DNA of 64,000 bases, taken from positions 124,001 to 188,000 of the forward strand of contig QJNS01000102.1 in assembly GCA_004154925.1 (NCBI GenBank). The letters are read 5' to 3'. Positions 11,189 to 21,600 of this stretch are shown here, piece by piece. The stretch is from Monosporascus cannonballus. Taxonomy: Eukaryota; Ascomycota; Sordariomycetes; Xylariales. Positions within the stretch are counted from its first letter, which is position 1, and every line of letters starts with the position of its first letter. The translations under genes and the position numbers were made by a program. Below the pieces are notes generated by a model. The model had not been told where the DNA came from. It made no database searches and saw nothing but the letters and a program-made list of their open reading frames with translations.

Positions 11189-12304
11189 GATGTGGAATCC
11201 GAGAGTATCCGGCTGTTTTTCTTTCCCTGATGTCAATATTCCTAGTCCTGATCGAGTACTTCGGAATTGAATTTGAGGATCACGATCGAAGACGTCTCGG
11301 GGTAGTAAATTAAGTAAAAGGCAAGCTGCCGCGTTCCAGTCACCTAGGCTAGGATGACGATGACTGGAACTGAGTATCAAATGCTAGGGCCCTTGGCACA
11401 AAGCCAATTGAGCAACGGTCCGTTCTATTGTGCTTCTTCTACCTGCTATTATGTGAAGATGGCAAACACTCGATGACGATCTGGGGGTCAATGCACTCGG
11501 TCGCGGAAAACCGATGACGACATGTACCACAGCCCTTCATGATGGAACTAGCTTTCCCGAATGAGGTGGTTCAACTGCGGACAGGAAAATGCTTAAATAT
11601 GTATATGGGGAGAGCTTGTGAGATGGAAATAAGGCGGAGCCGAGCGCGAGCATCGAAACACCGAGCTGAAACGCAATGCGAATGCCGATGGCGATGGCGA
11701 TCAGTCTCGCTAAGCCTGAGGGCCCACGACGCCCCCCCATAGTAACTCTTAGTGGTTAGTATGCAGGGTATAATTGGCGGTGTCGTCTGGCTTCCCGAGA
11801 AATGGGGACAGGGGACATGGATCAATGCAAGTCAGACGGGGGAAGAGTTGCATTGTGATGAGGTTGGATAAGGATAACTATTTGTCATAAGCTTTTCGCG
11901 GATTTCGGGACTTACGTACTTCGAACGAAGCAGAATATTTTCTGTGATGCCATGTCATGTTGATACAAGAGTGTGGGGGCTCGTCTTTCAACCCTATTAG
12001 TGCATCTATGCGATCTTAACTCCGGCTTGACAACCCCTACTGAGCTCGGTTACATCCCCCCGTGAAAACATTATCCGAAGTAAGATCGGATCGTCCTTGC
12101 GAGTGGCTTAACTAATTAAAGGAGGATGACTCACACGACCCTGCGAGTGGGATGGGACACAAAGGTGTGCAAAGGAGTTACTATCGGAACCACTTATCCG
12201 ATCCAACAAAGTACCGTCATCTACGCAAAATTCTTGAATATATGATATTTGACCATGGGATATGCAGTCTTTCTCCCATTTGACCCGCAGCAGCGAGCGG
12301 CAAA
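11189..12304. other. Host intergenic DNA, includes MFS gene promoter region
   Basis: Upstream of the minus-strand transporter. Two frames of 67 codons overlap each other on opposite strands at 11537-11742, and neither looks real. No clear TATA box could be fixed for the transporter. Confidence 0.45.
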
Positions 12305-12919
12305 CTATCGTCCCAACATATGGCTAATTCGCTGCTTCAAAGGTGTATGACGGCGATAGTCCCGCATAGCCTCAAGTTGCGGGTGCATCAAAGCCTGGAA
12401 TAACACCCAAGAGCCATCTTCCATATCAGCCTCTTTGATCCATCAGACCAGATGGGTAGACTTGGCTGGATGTCGAATGTCGTGCATTACGCGGGTGAGA
12501 AGTCGGGCATAGTTTTTGTTGATATTACAGGATTGCCCCTTGGAAGCCCCTGATGGTAATCACGAGTCTTTATCGTGAGCGCCAAGGATCTTCATCACTT
12601 CAAACCAGTCTGCCACTGGAACATCCCATCTCCCTTCTAGACACGAGTCTGCAAACTGGGAGAACACCTCGAGAAATGCCGTCTGCTTGAGCAGTCCTCG
12701 AGCCCGTTTGGCCGACGACAAGCTCGGATCCGAGGCCGAATACTGGCGATAGCGCTACAGCTGCTTTATCATGGTCTGGATATCGCATCTTGACTGTACA
12801 TCGAATTTGTGTCTCGACCTCAGCCGGTGACTCCTTTTCGGTCTCAAGAGTCGGTGGCCCCTCTTGTGGCCTTTCGACGGTGTCTCCTCACCCTTTGTTG
12901 TATTGGCAGAGTCACTCAT
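12305..12919 (-). pseudogene. Decayed gene of unknown family
   Basis: On the minus strand an ATG at 12919 opens MSDSANTTKGEE, followed by an acidic, Pro/Thr-rich stretch (ETEKESPAEVETQIR, about 12800-12870, in a shifted frame). A long helical, protein-like stretch then follows through SQFADSCLEGRWDVPVADWF and LFQALMHPQLEAMRDYRRH to a stop at about 12305. Several in-frame stops interrupt it: TAG in KQL-stop-RYRQY, TGA after AHDKDS, and TGA after STHLV. The TGA and TAG codons could come from CGA and CAG by C-to-T change. At least one frameshift separates the N-terminal part from the rest. I do not recognise the family. A spliced gene with small introns is a less likely alternative. Confidence 0.5.
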
Positions 12920-13598
12920 TGCGGATTGTAGGTTGTATATTATATCTTCTCAATTGTCAGACCCAGCTGAAGTCGATCAAACAGCTAAGCCTTGGCTTAG
13001 TTTGATCACCTACTGAAACGAGGCTACTTTATGCAACCCCGGTATCTTTTCCTCTTAGCTACAGTTGTATTTAGGTGTATAAAAGGAGAGTTCGCTACCC
13101 TCACTTTCTAGCGAGGACCTTCTAGAGGTCAGGCAACCTGTTAATGCACTTTTCTTCAGTTATATGCTTCTGTGTGTGATGTCAGGGTCTCATATCAATG
13201 CTAAGATTCAGAACATTAATTGGAGACATTGCCGTGCAGTAGAGAGGTTTAAATATATAGGTATCATTGGCTGGTTTGGGTTTTCTCCCGAAAGACCTAG
13301 GCGGTTCAGCTCTTTGTTCTTTTGTTACGAAACCCTGTCAGAGCCGTGTGCCATGACTCCCCATTCGCGGTCGGCCGTCGCTAAGTTCGGGGCGGCTCAG
13401 GATCATTAACACGCGGGGCCTCTGGCGCAGCAATGCCGTCTGCCGAACCATTCCGAGTTGTGTCGACTTTATTTTCGCGTTGTCGTCCAAACCGACAACA
13501 CGTTGCGGAAGGTGTCTGGACTGATGCTGGTGCAGGACCCTTGTAGAGAGTGTTTCTCAGTTCTGTCAACGTAGTTTCTTCTCGCAGTTTCAATTACC

Positions 13599-14075
13599 CT
13601 AACACTTACAAACCGGTAGTGTTTGAAGAAGGGAAGGTAAGATCATCCACGAAATCTCCCAACAGGTTATAGTAACTGAGACGTAATGGAAATCATTTGT
13701 TCCTAATTTCCTTTCCGTTTTGGAGTCCAGCGGTCTGCACTTGCTTTCTTTCCGCCGTCCCGGCATCCCTCCTCGTCCCTTCGCGCTCCCGTAGGTCAAG
13801 TCAATGAGTTGCAACTCACTTACTTCCTCAGAGTCCCCCATCTTCTCGCTCTCATTCCCTTCAGAGAAAGCCCTTATATCTCTCAGGACCTCTGGAAGCT
13901 TGCTTTCATGCTCCGGGAGGGTGATAAAACTAGGGACAAACCAGATCTTCCCACGACGTATTTGCGGTTCAAACAGTGAAACTTTTATGTACCATGTTTT
14001 CTCAAGGAATGCTTCGTGGTCACTCTCGACAACACTGGCGGGACTTTTCGGGAAGATTATTTTCGTGGCGGTCTC
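13599..14075 (-). CDS. Hypothetical protein, possibly an exon or fragment
   Basis: The frame is open from 14117, but the ATG at 14075 (METATKIIFPKSP) is a plausible start. The first roughly 130 residues are charged and protein-like (for example DHEAFLEKTWYIKVSLFEPQ and EVLRDIRAFSEGNESEKMGD). The last 30 (EISWMILPSLLQTLPVCKC) look like read-through. A GTAAGT-like donor lies at about 13606-13611 on the minus strand, just before the stop, and another frame opens at 13593, so this may be one exon of a spliced gene. No family is recognised. Host context (a HET-domain pseudogene and other dead genes nearby) makes a fragment possible. Confidence 0.35.
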   Translation of the reverse strand, partial: ETATKIIFPKSPASVVESDHEAFLEKTWYIKVSLFEPQIRRGKIWFVPSFITLPEHESKLPEVLRDIRAFSEGNESEKMGDSEEVSELQLIDLTYGSAKGRGGMPGRRKESKCRPLDSKTERKLGTNDFHYVSVTITCWEISWMILPSLLQTLPVCKC

Positions 14076-14594
14076 CATCTTACTCGCGGTAAGGCTTGAA
14101 GTTCGCTTGCATTTCAAGTACCCAATGTAAAAGCGCCTGACTCAATTGTCCAGATCTGATCGGGGCACACCCCTTTGTTTGTTTCCCTATAAGAAAATAT
14201 CAGAAATACGAAGTAATACGCTAGGGAGATGTTTACATATTTATCCTTGCCTAAAAACCATCGAGACGCTCTTTCTCTTGCGCTCTCCAGTAAACTGGGC
14301 AATGCGTGAGAGATCTTGGAATGGGTTCTCGGGTCCCATCCTACCAGGCAAAGAATGTTTCGTCGACGTGCGTTGGACCTGGGCTTCTTACTTGTCATGG
14401 TGTTTATAAGAGATGTCGATGATGGAAACAGCAAGTGAAACAACTAAAGAATGAAGGTGGATAAGACGGAGGGATGCATGGAGGACGACAGCGTTATATT
14501 ATGGCAAAGACGAATACTCAGCACTATGAAGGGATCAAAGTGTCTAGGGTTCAGTAAGAATAGCATCGTTCACGGCCAAAGCCAGGCGGATCCA

Positions 14595-14602
14595 GAACCG
14601 AG
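14595..14602. repeat. Target-site duplication of the MITE, left copy
   Basis: GAACCGAG directly abuts the left inverted repeat and is repeated exactly at 15039-15046. Deleting the element and one copy gives a continuous GATCCAGAACCGAGTCGGGG host site. Confidence 0.85.
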
Positions 14603-15038
14603 TAGGGCGAGGGAATGGGTACCCGTGGGTCACCCACGGTTTTAATGGGTAACCCGTGGGAACCCACGTAAAAAGAGAAGTCCCACTCACCCATAAGAGT
14701 TTTTCCAAACAACAAAATACCCACGGGTCACTCATGGGAATTCTTACAAACCAAAACACACTTAGAAAGCTATTAAGGATAAAATTTTTTGGGTTTTACC
14801 GTTAATATATTTTTTAAGATATATATTAATATTTTTACCGATATTATTATCGCCGTCGTTATTGCCCTCGCATAATTACGTGGATATTAATGAGTAGGTC
14901 AATATTCCTATGGGTAACTCGTGGGTATTTTTGCATTTGGAAAAACTCCCATGGTTGACCCATGGGAGTTGCGCGCTACCCACGGGACCCAATGGGTCCG
15001 TGGGTTAAAGTGCATGGGTGGGTATTCCCTTGCGCCTA
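14603..15038. mobile_element. Non-autonomous hAT-like MITE, 436 bp
   Basis: Both ends carry imperfect terminal inverted repeats. The left end reads TAGGGCGAGGGAAT; the right end read in reverse complement is TAGGCGCAAGGGAAT (13 of 15 positions match with one gap). The element is flanked on each side by the identical 8-bp GAACCGAG (14595-14602 and 15039-15046). An 8-bp duplication and ends starting TAGG fit the hAT superfamily. The sub-terminal 100 bp on both sides are packed with short palindromes built from ACCCGTGGGT/ACCCATGGGT. The core at about 14763-14890 is AT-rich. There is no coding capacity, so any movement would need a transposase from elsewhere. Confidence 0.82.
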
Positions 15039-15355
15039 GAACCGAGTCGGGGCAGACTTCGGCGTCGGATCCCTCTTGGTTGAACATGCATAATGATTCC
15101 AGGACAGGAGGGTTGCCACAACGAGCTTGGTGAATAATCTTTGTCTGCCCTCCCGGCACAGCCACGCTCTCAGCCACGGCGACACTGCCTTGGGCTTGAA
15201 TTGAGCCCAGCAACTTCCCCAAAGGACTGCTCTTCCCCTTATCATCCACTCATGTCTCATTTATCCTTAATCAAGAATTCATGCTGTATCTCATCTTAGG
15301 ATCAAGTCCTCATCCTCCTAGCTGCAATATTGCTACTGCAACGATACCTCCATCC

Positions 15356-16707
15356 ATGTACAAATACCAACCTATCGATCTCGCTACTGACGCTATTAGG
15401 CTCGTCCGTCTTTTCAAGGACTACTTCACCGACCCTATTCGATGCGAGCTTTGTGAGACTTGGCTCCATCAAGTTGAAGGCGTTCCTTACGAAACCTTGT
15501 CCTACACCTGGGGTGGCTCCTGGAAGTCCGCCGAAATTACCCTTAATGGACGCGCGTTGCGAGTCACAGAAAACTTGTACTCTGTATTGCAGCACCTAAG
15601 ATTCGAAGACCGGGACCGAATCCTATGGGTTGATGCGATTTGCATTGACCAGGATAACGAGAAGGAGCGGGGGCATCAGGTTGGCCAAATGAAGAGTATT
15701 TAACAAAATGCCGAGCAAGTCGTCATCTGGTTAGGGTCGAGCAGTAACGAAATTGACCTTCTTATGGGCTTGGCGAATCAGATGTCGCAGGAATGGAGAC
15801 ATTCGTCTCAGCATTCGCGAATTGCGTTGCCAATTGAGCGATATAAACTGGGCGGCGTCTACACAGAGCTATATGCCCAGCGGTGTAAAGCCTTTCAGGA
15901 GCTCTTACGAAGACCTTGGTTTCGAAGAGTTTGGATCATACAAGAGGTTGCTAGCGCACGAGTAGCGACTATCGTATGTGGCTGGAAGTCCATCTCAACA
16001 CGGACCTTCGCACAGATCCCATCCTTGCTTGAGTTGAAACCCAACAGCCATTCCCAAGCTATTCTGGACATAATGCCGGGATATTCACGAAAGCTGTCTT
16101 GGTGGTGTCAAGATCGAGATCTTCGCACCTTATTAGTAAAATTTGGCGATAGTGAAGCGACCGATCCGCGCGACAAAATCTACGCCTTCCTAGGCATATC
16201 ATCGGACGCCTGCAAAAACGATATCTTCGGTCCAGACTATAAAAGACGTCACAGGAAGTGATCCAAAGTACTACTGTCACAGTTAAGAATTTGACCATAT
16301 ATAACGCTATTGCTAGCAATGCAATAGCGGCGTCGCTTTTGCGACAACTACATCATTCCTATTATTCTGGACGCTTCTAGACCTTTCTATCTATAAATTC
16401 CCCGAGTGGACGTTATGCGAGCTCCTCCAAAATCTAGATAGATTGTCCCATAACGTCTTTCGGTGGGCATTACAGAAGGGGCATGATGCCACCTCCATAC
16501 AGTTCTTAGCAGAAGATAAAGTTGATCCGAACGTGAGCTACATCGATATAGGTGAGCCGCTCTTTTCTGGCTGGGAAAGGTAGACACGAGGATCTTGTCG
16601 AAACCATTCTGGCACGCAAGGCTGTGGATATAAACTTGGGCTCACCCCTGGCCGAAGCGGCGGAAAAGGGGTACCATGCGATAGTCAGATTATGTCAAAT
16701 GTTTTGA
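15356..16707 (+). pseudogene. HET-domain / ankyrin-type incompatibility gene, inactivated
   Basis: HET domains trigger fungal cell death after non-self recognition (established for het-e/vic-type genes). The ATG at 15356 starts MYKYQPIDLA. The motifs follow in order: YETLSYTWGG (HET block 1), ILWVDAICIDQDN (block 2), QNAEQVVIWLG, RRPWFRRVWIIQEVASA (block 3) and DPRDKIYAFLGIS. A single in-frame TAA at 15701-15703 replaces the usual Tyr codon before QNAEQVV; from TAC this needs C-to-A, not a RIP-type change. After about 16240 the frame shifts at least three times. The tail still reads as ankyrin-like repeats (ALQKGHDATSIQFLAEDKVD, EDLVETILARKAVDI, PLAEAAEKGYHAIVRLC) and stops at 16705-16707. 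The domain order HET then ankyrin is common in Pezizomycotina. The retrotransposon nest begins 58 bp downstream. Confidence 0.88.
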
Positions 16708-16765
16708 GATCAGAGTAAGAGAAACAATACGGGTATATTAAGGACCGGTCTGAAACTTGCCCTTC

Positions 16766-16837
16766 TGTGACGGCTAGGCGGTTTAACCAACTATTAAACC
16801 TTAGTCGTACGGGTTGATGTTGGCAGGAATATCGTGG
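16766..16837 (-). repeat. Element G 3' LTR, first fragment
   Basis: Starts TGTGACGGCTAGGCGG, the end shared (in this orientation) by most LTRs of the nest. It is cut after 72 bp by element C, with CGTGG (16833-16837) duplicated at 58010-58014. The fragment shows little RIP damage. Confidence 0.85.
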
Positions 16838-17242
16838 TGTTATAACCTAACGATCTTGGTTTCCCCAAAACGGTCGGAGAGCTTGGGCACTCAAGCCCGA
16901 CCATGCCAAGAAGATCACGTGATTGGCTCAAAGGGCTCAAGGGCTTGGCGCCTTTGAGCCGGTTGAACCAGCAGGTGGCTTAAGGGGCTCAAAGGGCTTA
17001 AGGGCTTAAGCCGGTTGAATGGTTTAAGCCAGAACGAGGATATATAAGTTTATTAATTCCATAATTTAAATAATTTCAGCTTATAACACTTATTAATATT
17101 AATTATTTATAATAAGATATTTTCGGTATTAAAAGATATAATACGATTACTATATTTATTATTTAGATTCCCACGATACTTTTGCTAACATAAACCCGTC
17201 GACTTAAGATTTAATAATTAGTTAAACCGCCTAGCCGTCATA
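16838..17242 (+). repeat. Element C 5' LTR, 405 bp
   Basis: Starts TGTTATAACC and ends GCCGTCATA (from GCCGTCACA). U3 holds an E-box-like TCACGTGAT (about 16916) followed by an array of short GGCTCAAAGGGCTCAAGGGC-type direct and inverted repeats to about 17035. A TATA box (TATATAAG) lies at 17041-17048, and the predicted RNA start region (AGCTTATAAC) is at 17078-17087. Confidence 0.9.
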
Positions 17243-17622
17243 CGTTACAAACTCTTATTTAGTAATACCGTCAAACTCTGAACAATACTTAATACTGTCA
17301 AGATATCGACCAGCATTTAGGAAACCCCTATTTAACAACTTCAGGCTCGAATTCGGGAACTAGAAAAAGAAATCCGATAACTTAGGGCTACGTTACTTAC
17401 CCAACTTTTTCTCGTCCGTATAAAGCCAAAAAAGCCAGAACCTTACGATAAAAAAGGTAACCCTTAGACTTTCTTAACTTAGGCACGAGTTTACCTTCGT
17501 TTCTTAAACCTTAGTAACCCAGCGGATATAGTCTTAGCAGTAGGAGCATACCTGACAAGAAATACGGCTGATTGGTTTAAGCCCATTATAAGAAACTTTT
17601 TAGAAATAAGAAAAACAAATAA
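17243..17622 (+). pseudogene. Element C gag, 5' part
   Basis: Structural polyprotein Gag (retrotransposon gag fold). Recognisable blocks include QARIRELEKEIR (coiled), KPKKPEPYDKKG, LTQARVYLRFLNLSNPADIV, and AVGAYLTRNTADWFKPIIRN, which is the usual A-x-x-W core of Ty3 Gag. In-frame stops break it. The frame resumes at 31038 after element E. The 12-nt stretch just inside the LTR (17243-17254) is the presumed primer-binding site. Confidence 0.8.
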
Positions 17623-18001
17623 TGTGACGGCTAGGCGGTTTAACCAACTATTAAACCTTAAGTCGACGGGTTTATGTTGGCAGAAGTATCGTGGGAATCT
17701 GAGCAATAGATACGGTAACGTGTTATATCTTTTAATACCGGAAATGCCTTATTGCAAACGATTGGTATTAATAAATATTACAAGCTGAAGTTATTTAAAT
17801 TATGGAATTAATAAGCGTATATATATCCTTGATTTTTTTAACTTTGTCGAACCTGGCTTTATAGGCTTTACGATCGATCCTGTCGAACCTGGCTATTTAG
17901 GCTTTATGATTGATCCTGTCGAGCTATTACGTGACTTGACCTACCTGGCTTAGTTGTTTGTAACGACCGTTTCCAAGGCCGCAGCCCGTTGGGTCATAAT
18001 A
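17623..18001 (-). repeat. Element E left (3') LTR, 379 bp
   Basis: TGTGACGGC to GGTCATAATA (from ...CATAACA). U3 (right part in this orientation) holds two 36-bp tandem units at about 17843-17878 and 17879-17914, built on CCTGTCGAACCTGGCT. It then has TTACGTGACTTGACC, the decayed form of the TCACGTGA site shared by the group. Confidence 0.88.
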
Positions 18002-18069
18002 TGATTTTTTTTTCTCTAATTTTCGTTCCGAAGATTTTTTTTTCTTCTATACGTTTTCCCTTTATTATT

Positions 18070-18651
18070 ATGTCGGGTTATATTGAAAAACCGATTAACC
18101 GAAAAACGAAAAAGCGAAATAATTTGTTTAAATTAATTATTTTTCGAGTTATAGATATACCTGTATGTTTTTATTGTGCTTGTCGCGGGTTACCTTTTTA
18201 CCGTGCTTTTTCGTCGGATTTCTTTCGGTGCGAAAAATGCATAACGTGAAATTAAGGCCTTTATAACGTTAACGGTTTTTCCATTTTTTAATTTGAAAAA
18301 TTCGTTTCCAATTATCTTAAGATTAAAATAAAACTTAAGAAAGCCGAAAAGGAAACGGAATAGGCGTAGGCTAAGGTTCGTCGTTTTCGAAAATAAAAGA
18401 AATTATGGGCTGATTATATGGTACGTATGCTATTTCGTGGGCTTCGGTCCCTGGAGGAGTTGGATAAGTTGGAACGTTAAGAAAAACAGGCCGTATTGGA
18501 AGCCGCTAAGGTTATAACGGCGGAGGCCGTACTTTCTTTTGACTGGTTTAACCTGGAATTTACGGATTGGTCGTTTATTAATTGGGGGGCTTTCGATCCT
18601 GCCGATTTTAACATTATTAATAAAAGTTTTTCAATAGGCGCTAGGCGTTAA
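18070..18651 (+). pseudogene. Element E antisense accessory gene (Cys-rich N-terminus, charged helix)
   Basis: It lies between the E pol 3' end and the 3' LTR, on the strand opposite to gag-pol. One frame runs from the ATG at 18070 (MSGYIEKP) to the TAA at 18649-18651, interrupted only by TAA/TAG codons that C-to-T change from CAA/CAG explains. The N-terminal part is Cys-rich (VCFYCACRGLPF, then FFRCEKC), suggesting a zinc-binding knuckle (inference). The middle is KKAEKETE and FRK...WADYM. A signature RGLRSLEELDKLER follows, then FDWFNLEFTDWSFINWGAF, ending SFSIGARR. The last 35 bp overlap the end of pol on the other strand (pol stop 18617-18619). Homologous frames sit at the same place in every other element here. 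Function unknown; it is not part of gag, pol or env as I know them. Confidence 0.8.
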
Positions 18652-21600
18652 TAAGATTTTTGGCGGGTTCCCAGGTATTTTCGGAATCTGGGTATTTTTT
18701 TTATTTGATTAGGTATTAAGTAAGTCCGTTTTGCTTTCGTATATCAAGTATTTTTTCCATTTCGTATATTCGTTCGTTTTTTATTTCTATATCGTTTTAT
18801 GCCATATACGCCTTAATCGTATCCGTTGCCGATTTGAATAAAAAAACGTAAAAAATTAAATGGAATTTAACTTTTGGTAAAAATTCTAATTGATAGTTAT
18901 TTTCTGAGATTTTCTTAACGATTTTATATGGACCAATATATTTAAAATCAAGTTTTTTGCAGGGTTATTTTATTTGAATATTTTTTATAACGAGGAAAAT
19001 TATTTTTCCTTTTAACTTTTTCTGGTTATAATATTTGCTTATTTAATTCCGTACGAATTCTAATTTTATTTTTATTTCTTAATATAATTATCGTAATTAT
19101 TCTGACGTAAGAATTATTTTAATATTAATTAGACCGTTATCGCGTATTTTTTTGTAAATTTTTAAAGTAAAATCAAAATTTGCGTTTGCAAATATTATTT
19201 TGATATTTTCGTAATAGCTAGTATTGTAAGTTAATTATGCGATTAATAATTTTTTAACCTAAGTATTTTATTCGTAATTAATATAATATCGTAAAAAAAC
19301 TTTTAAGATTTAATTTATTTATTTTATTTATTTATCTGTTTAAGGTTTAAATACGATAAATAATTTATAATTTAGGCCGATTTATATTATTAGGGCTTAT
19401 TAAAATTTAAATACGAAAATTAATCTTTTATTTAATATAATTTTTATTAATAATTCGTATATGCTGAAAATATATTTAAAGAAAATATATAATAGTTATT
19501 CGGCGTTTATATCTTTATAATATAATAAGAAATAAGAAAATTTCGTAAATCGGTCGATTATTATAAAGATGTTATTATAATATATTTTTGTAATTAAACT
19601 TTTTGATATAGGAAATTTAATAATAAAGTTAAATATAATTAAATATTATGGTTGCTTTGCGATTAATAATGGCTGTAATTTTCCGTATGGCTTATGTCGT
19701 CGAGTTTTTGCTTTAGCGCAAATATCGTATTGCCGTATGATTTTTTATACCGTTAATTTTATTTTACGAAAGGAATATTTATATCGAAATTATTTTAAGG
19801 TTTTGTAAATCCCTGGATATCCATATAATTAATGTTTGTATATTTTTCGTATTAAATCTTTCTAGTATTTTTTTAGAATTTATATCTTATTTATTTTTTG
19901 GTTTTCCGAAAGATTATCGTTATGTTATTAAATTTTTTAATATATGTTACAAAGTGCTGCCCGAATTGTTGCAATTTATCGTAAACGTAAATATCTTTTT
20001 ATAATAATATCAAAAATTATATGGCTAACCTTAACCAATTTTTCTTCGAAGTTTGGTTACATGCTTAAAATATCTACTTTGCCGTTTTTTGATTTTTTCT
20101 TATAAATAATAACGAAATCGAAGTTTGCCAATTTTTCTGCGTATTTTAATTATCGTTCTATAAGCTTTTTAGTCGTGGTAAATCGGGTAAAATTTTGATA
20201 ATCCGTATAAACCTTAATTTGGTATAAATTTCCCTTTAAAAGTATTTAAATTTTTGAAATACCATAATAATAGCCATAAACTTTTTGTTTAGAATGCCGT
20301 AATTAAATTCGGTTTCTTTTAATTTTTACGAAAAGAATGTAATAGGGTGCAATTTGCCTTAATTATTTCGTTATCCGATTATTACGTTTAACGCGTAATC
20401 CGAAATATCGGTTTTTAGCTTAATAAAGCGGTTTAGATTATATATAATTAATATTAACTTATTAATAATTATATTCTTAATATTTTAAAATGCTTTTTCC
20501 GTATTTGGCGTTTATTTGAATTCTTTTTTTTCTGGTACGATTTATTAAAGGTATAATTATTCTGTTAAAATTTCGAATAAATTTCCTATAGTAATTGGCG
20601 AACTTAAGAAATGCTTATATTTTTTTGATTATTATTGGCGTTTGCTATTTTGTGATTATAACGATTTTCTTAAGGTCTATTTTAATATATCCTAAGATAA
20701 TAATATGTTCTAAATATTTTACTTTCTGTATATAAAATTAACTTTTTTTTGCGTTAATAAATAATTTTACGTTTTGTAAAGTTTAAAGAATTTTATGAAC
20801 GTATTTTGCGTATGTTTTTTCTGTTTTCAAAAAGATAAGAATGTTATCGAGATAGTATACGACGAAAATATTGAGGTATTTTTGTAGTACATAGTTAATT
20901 ATTCGTTAAAAGGTTATTAATACGTTTATAAATCTTATTAGTATAATCAAATACTTAAATAGTTTATATTTCGCCCTAAAAGTTATTTTTTATTTATATC
21001 CTTTTTTAATCTTAATAAGGTTATATTTATTTTTAAAATTGAATATTATAAATTATTTGGTTCCGTACAGTTAATTTTTTCTTTCCGTAATTAAAAGTAA
21101 TAATGTTTAATTTTTAATAATATCGTTGTTAAATTGTCGATAATTAACTATAAATCGTAATTTTTTATTTTTTTTGGATACGAAAAATATTAGATATTTT
21201 ATTAGTGATTTCGAAGGTCGAATTTATCTTTTTTGTAGTTGATATTTTAGGTATTTTTTAAAAATGCGTAATTTGTTTTTATTAAGATTATAAATAAGGT
21301 AAAACTTTGTCGAAATTCTTTTTTAAAAATTACTTCATAATTTTATTTATTATATTTTAATAATTTTGTATCAAGCTTTTTCTTAAAAAGCTGGTTATAT
21401 TTATGATATTATAATAATATATTAATTAAATTTTCTAACTTTTTAGGTTATTATTTTTGTTATTTCAGATCGTTATTTATTGCTTTAATTTTGTTTTGAT
21501 AGTAATAACGATACGTCGTATTTTTTTTAATGCCCGTTTTTTTATGTTTTGTTTTTTTAGGTAGTAAGGTATTTATTATATTTTTATGCCTGCATTTGTT

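Noticed and set aside
13804..14130. 108-codon plus-strand frame
   Set aside because: Antisense to a more protein-like minus-strand frame with better composition.
14603..15038. CRISPR-like array suggested by repeated ACCCGTGGGT words
   Set aside because: Spacing is irregular, the words are palindromic and lie near the inverted ends of a MITE; the organism is a fungus.
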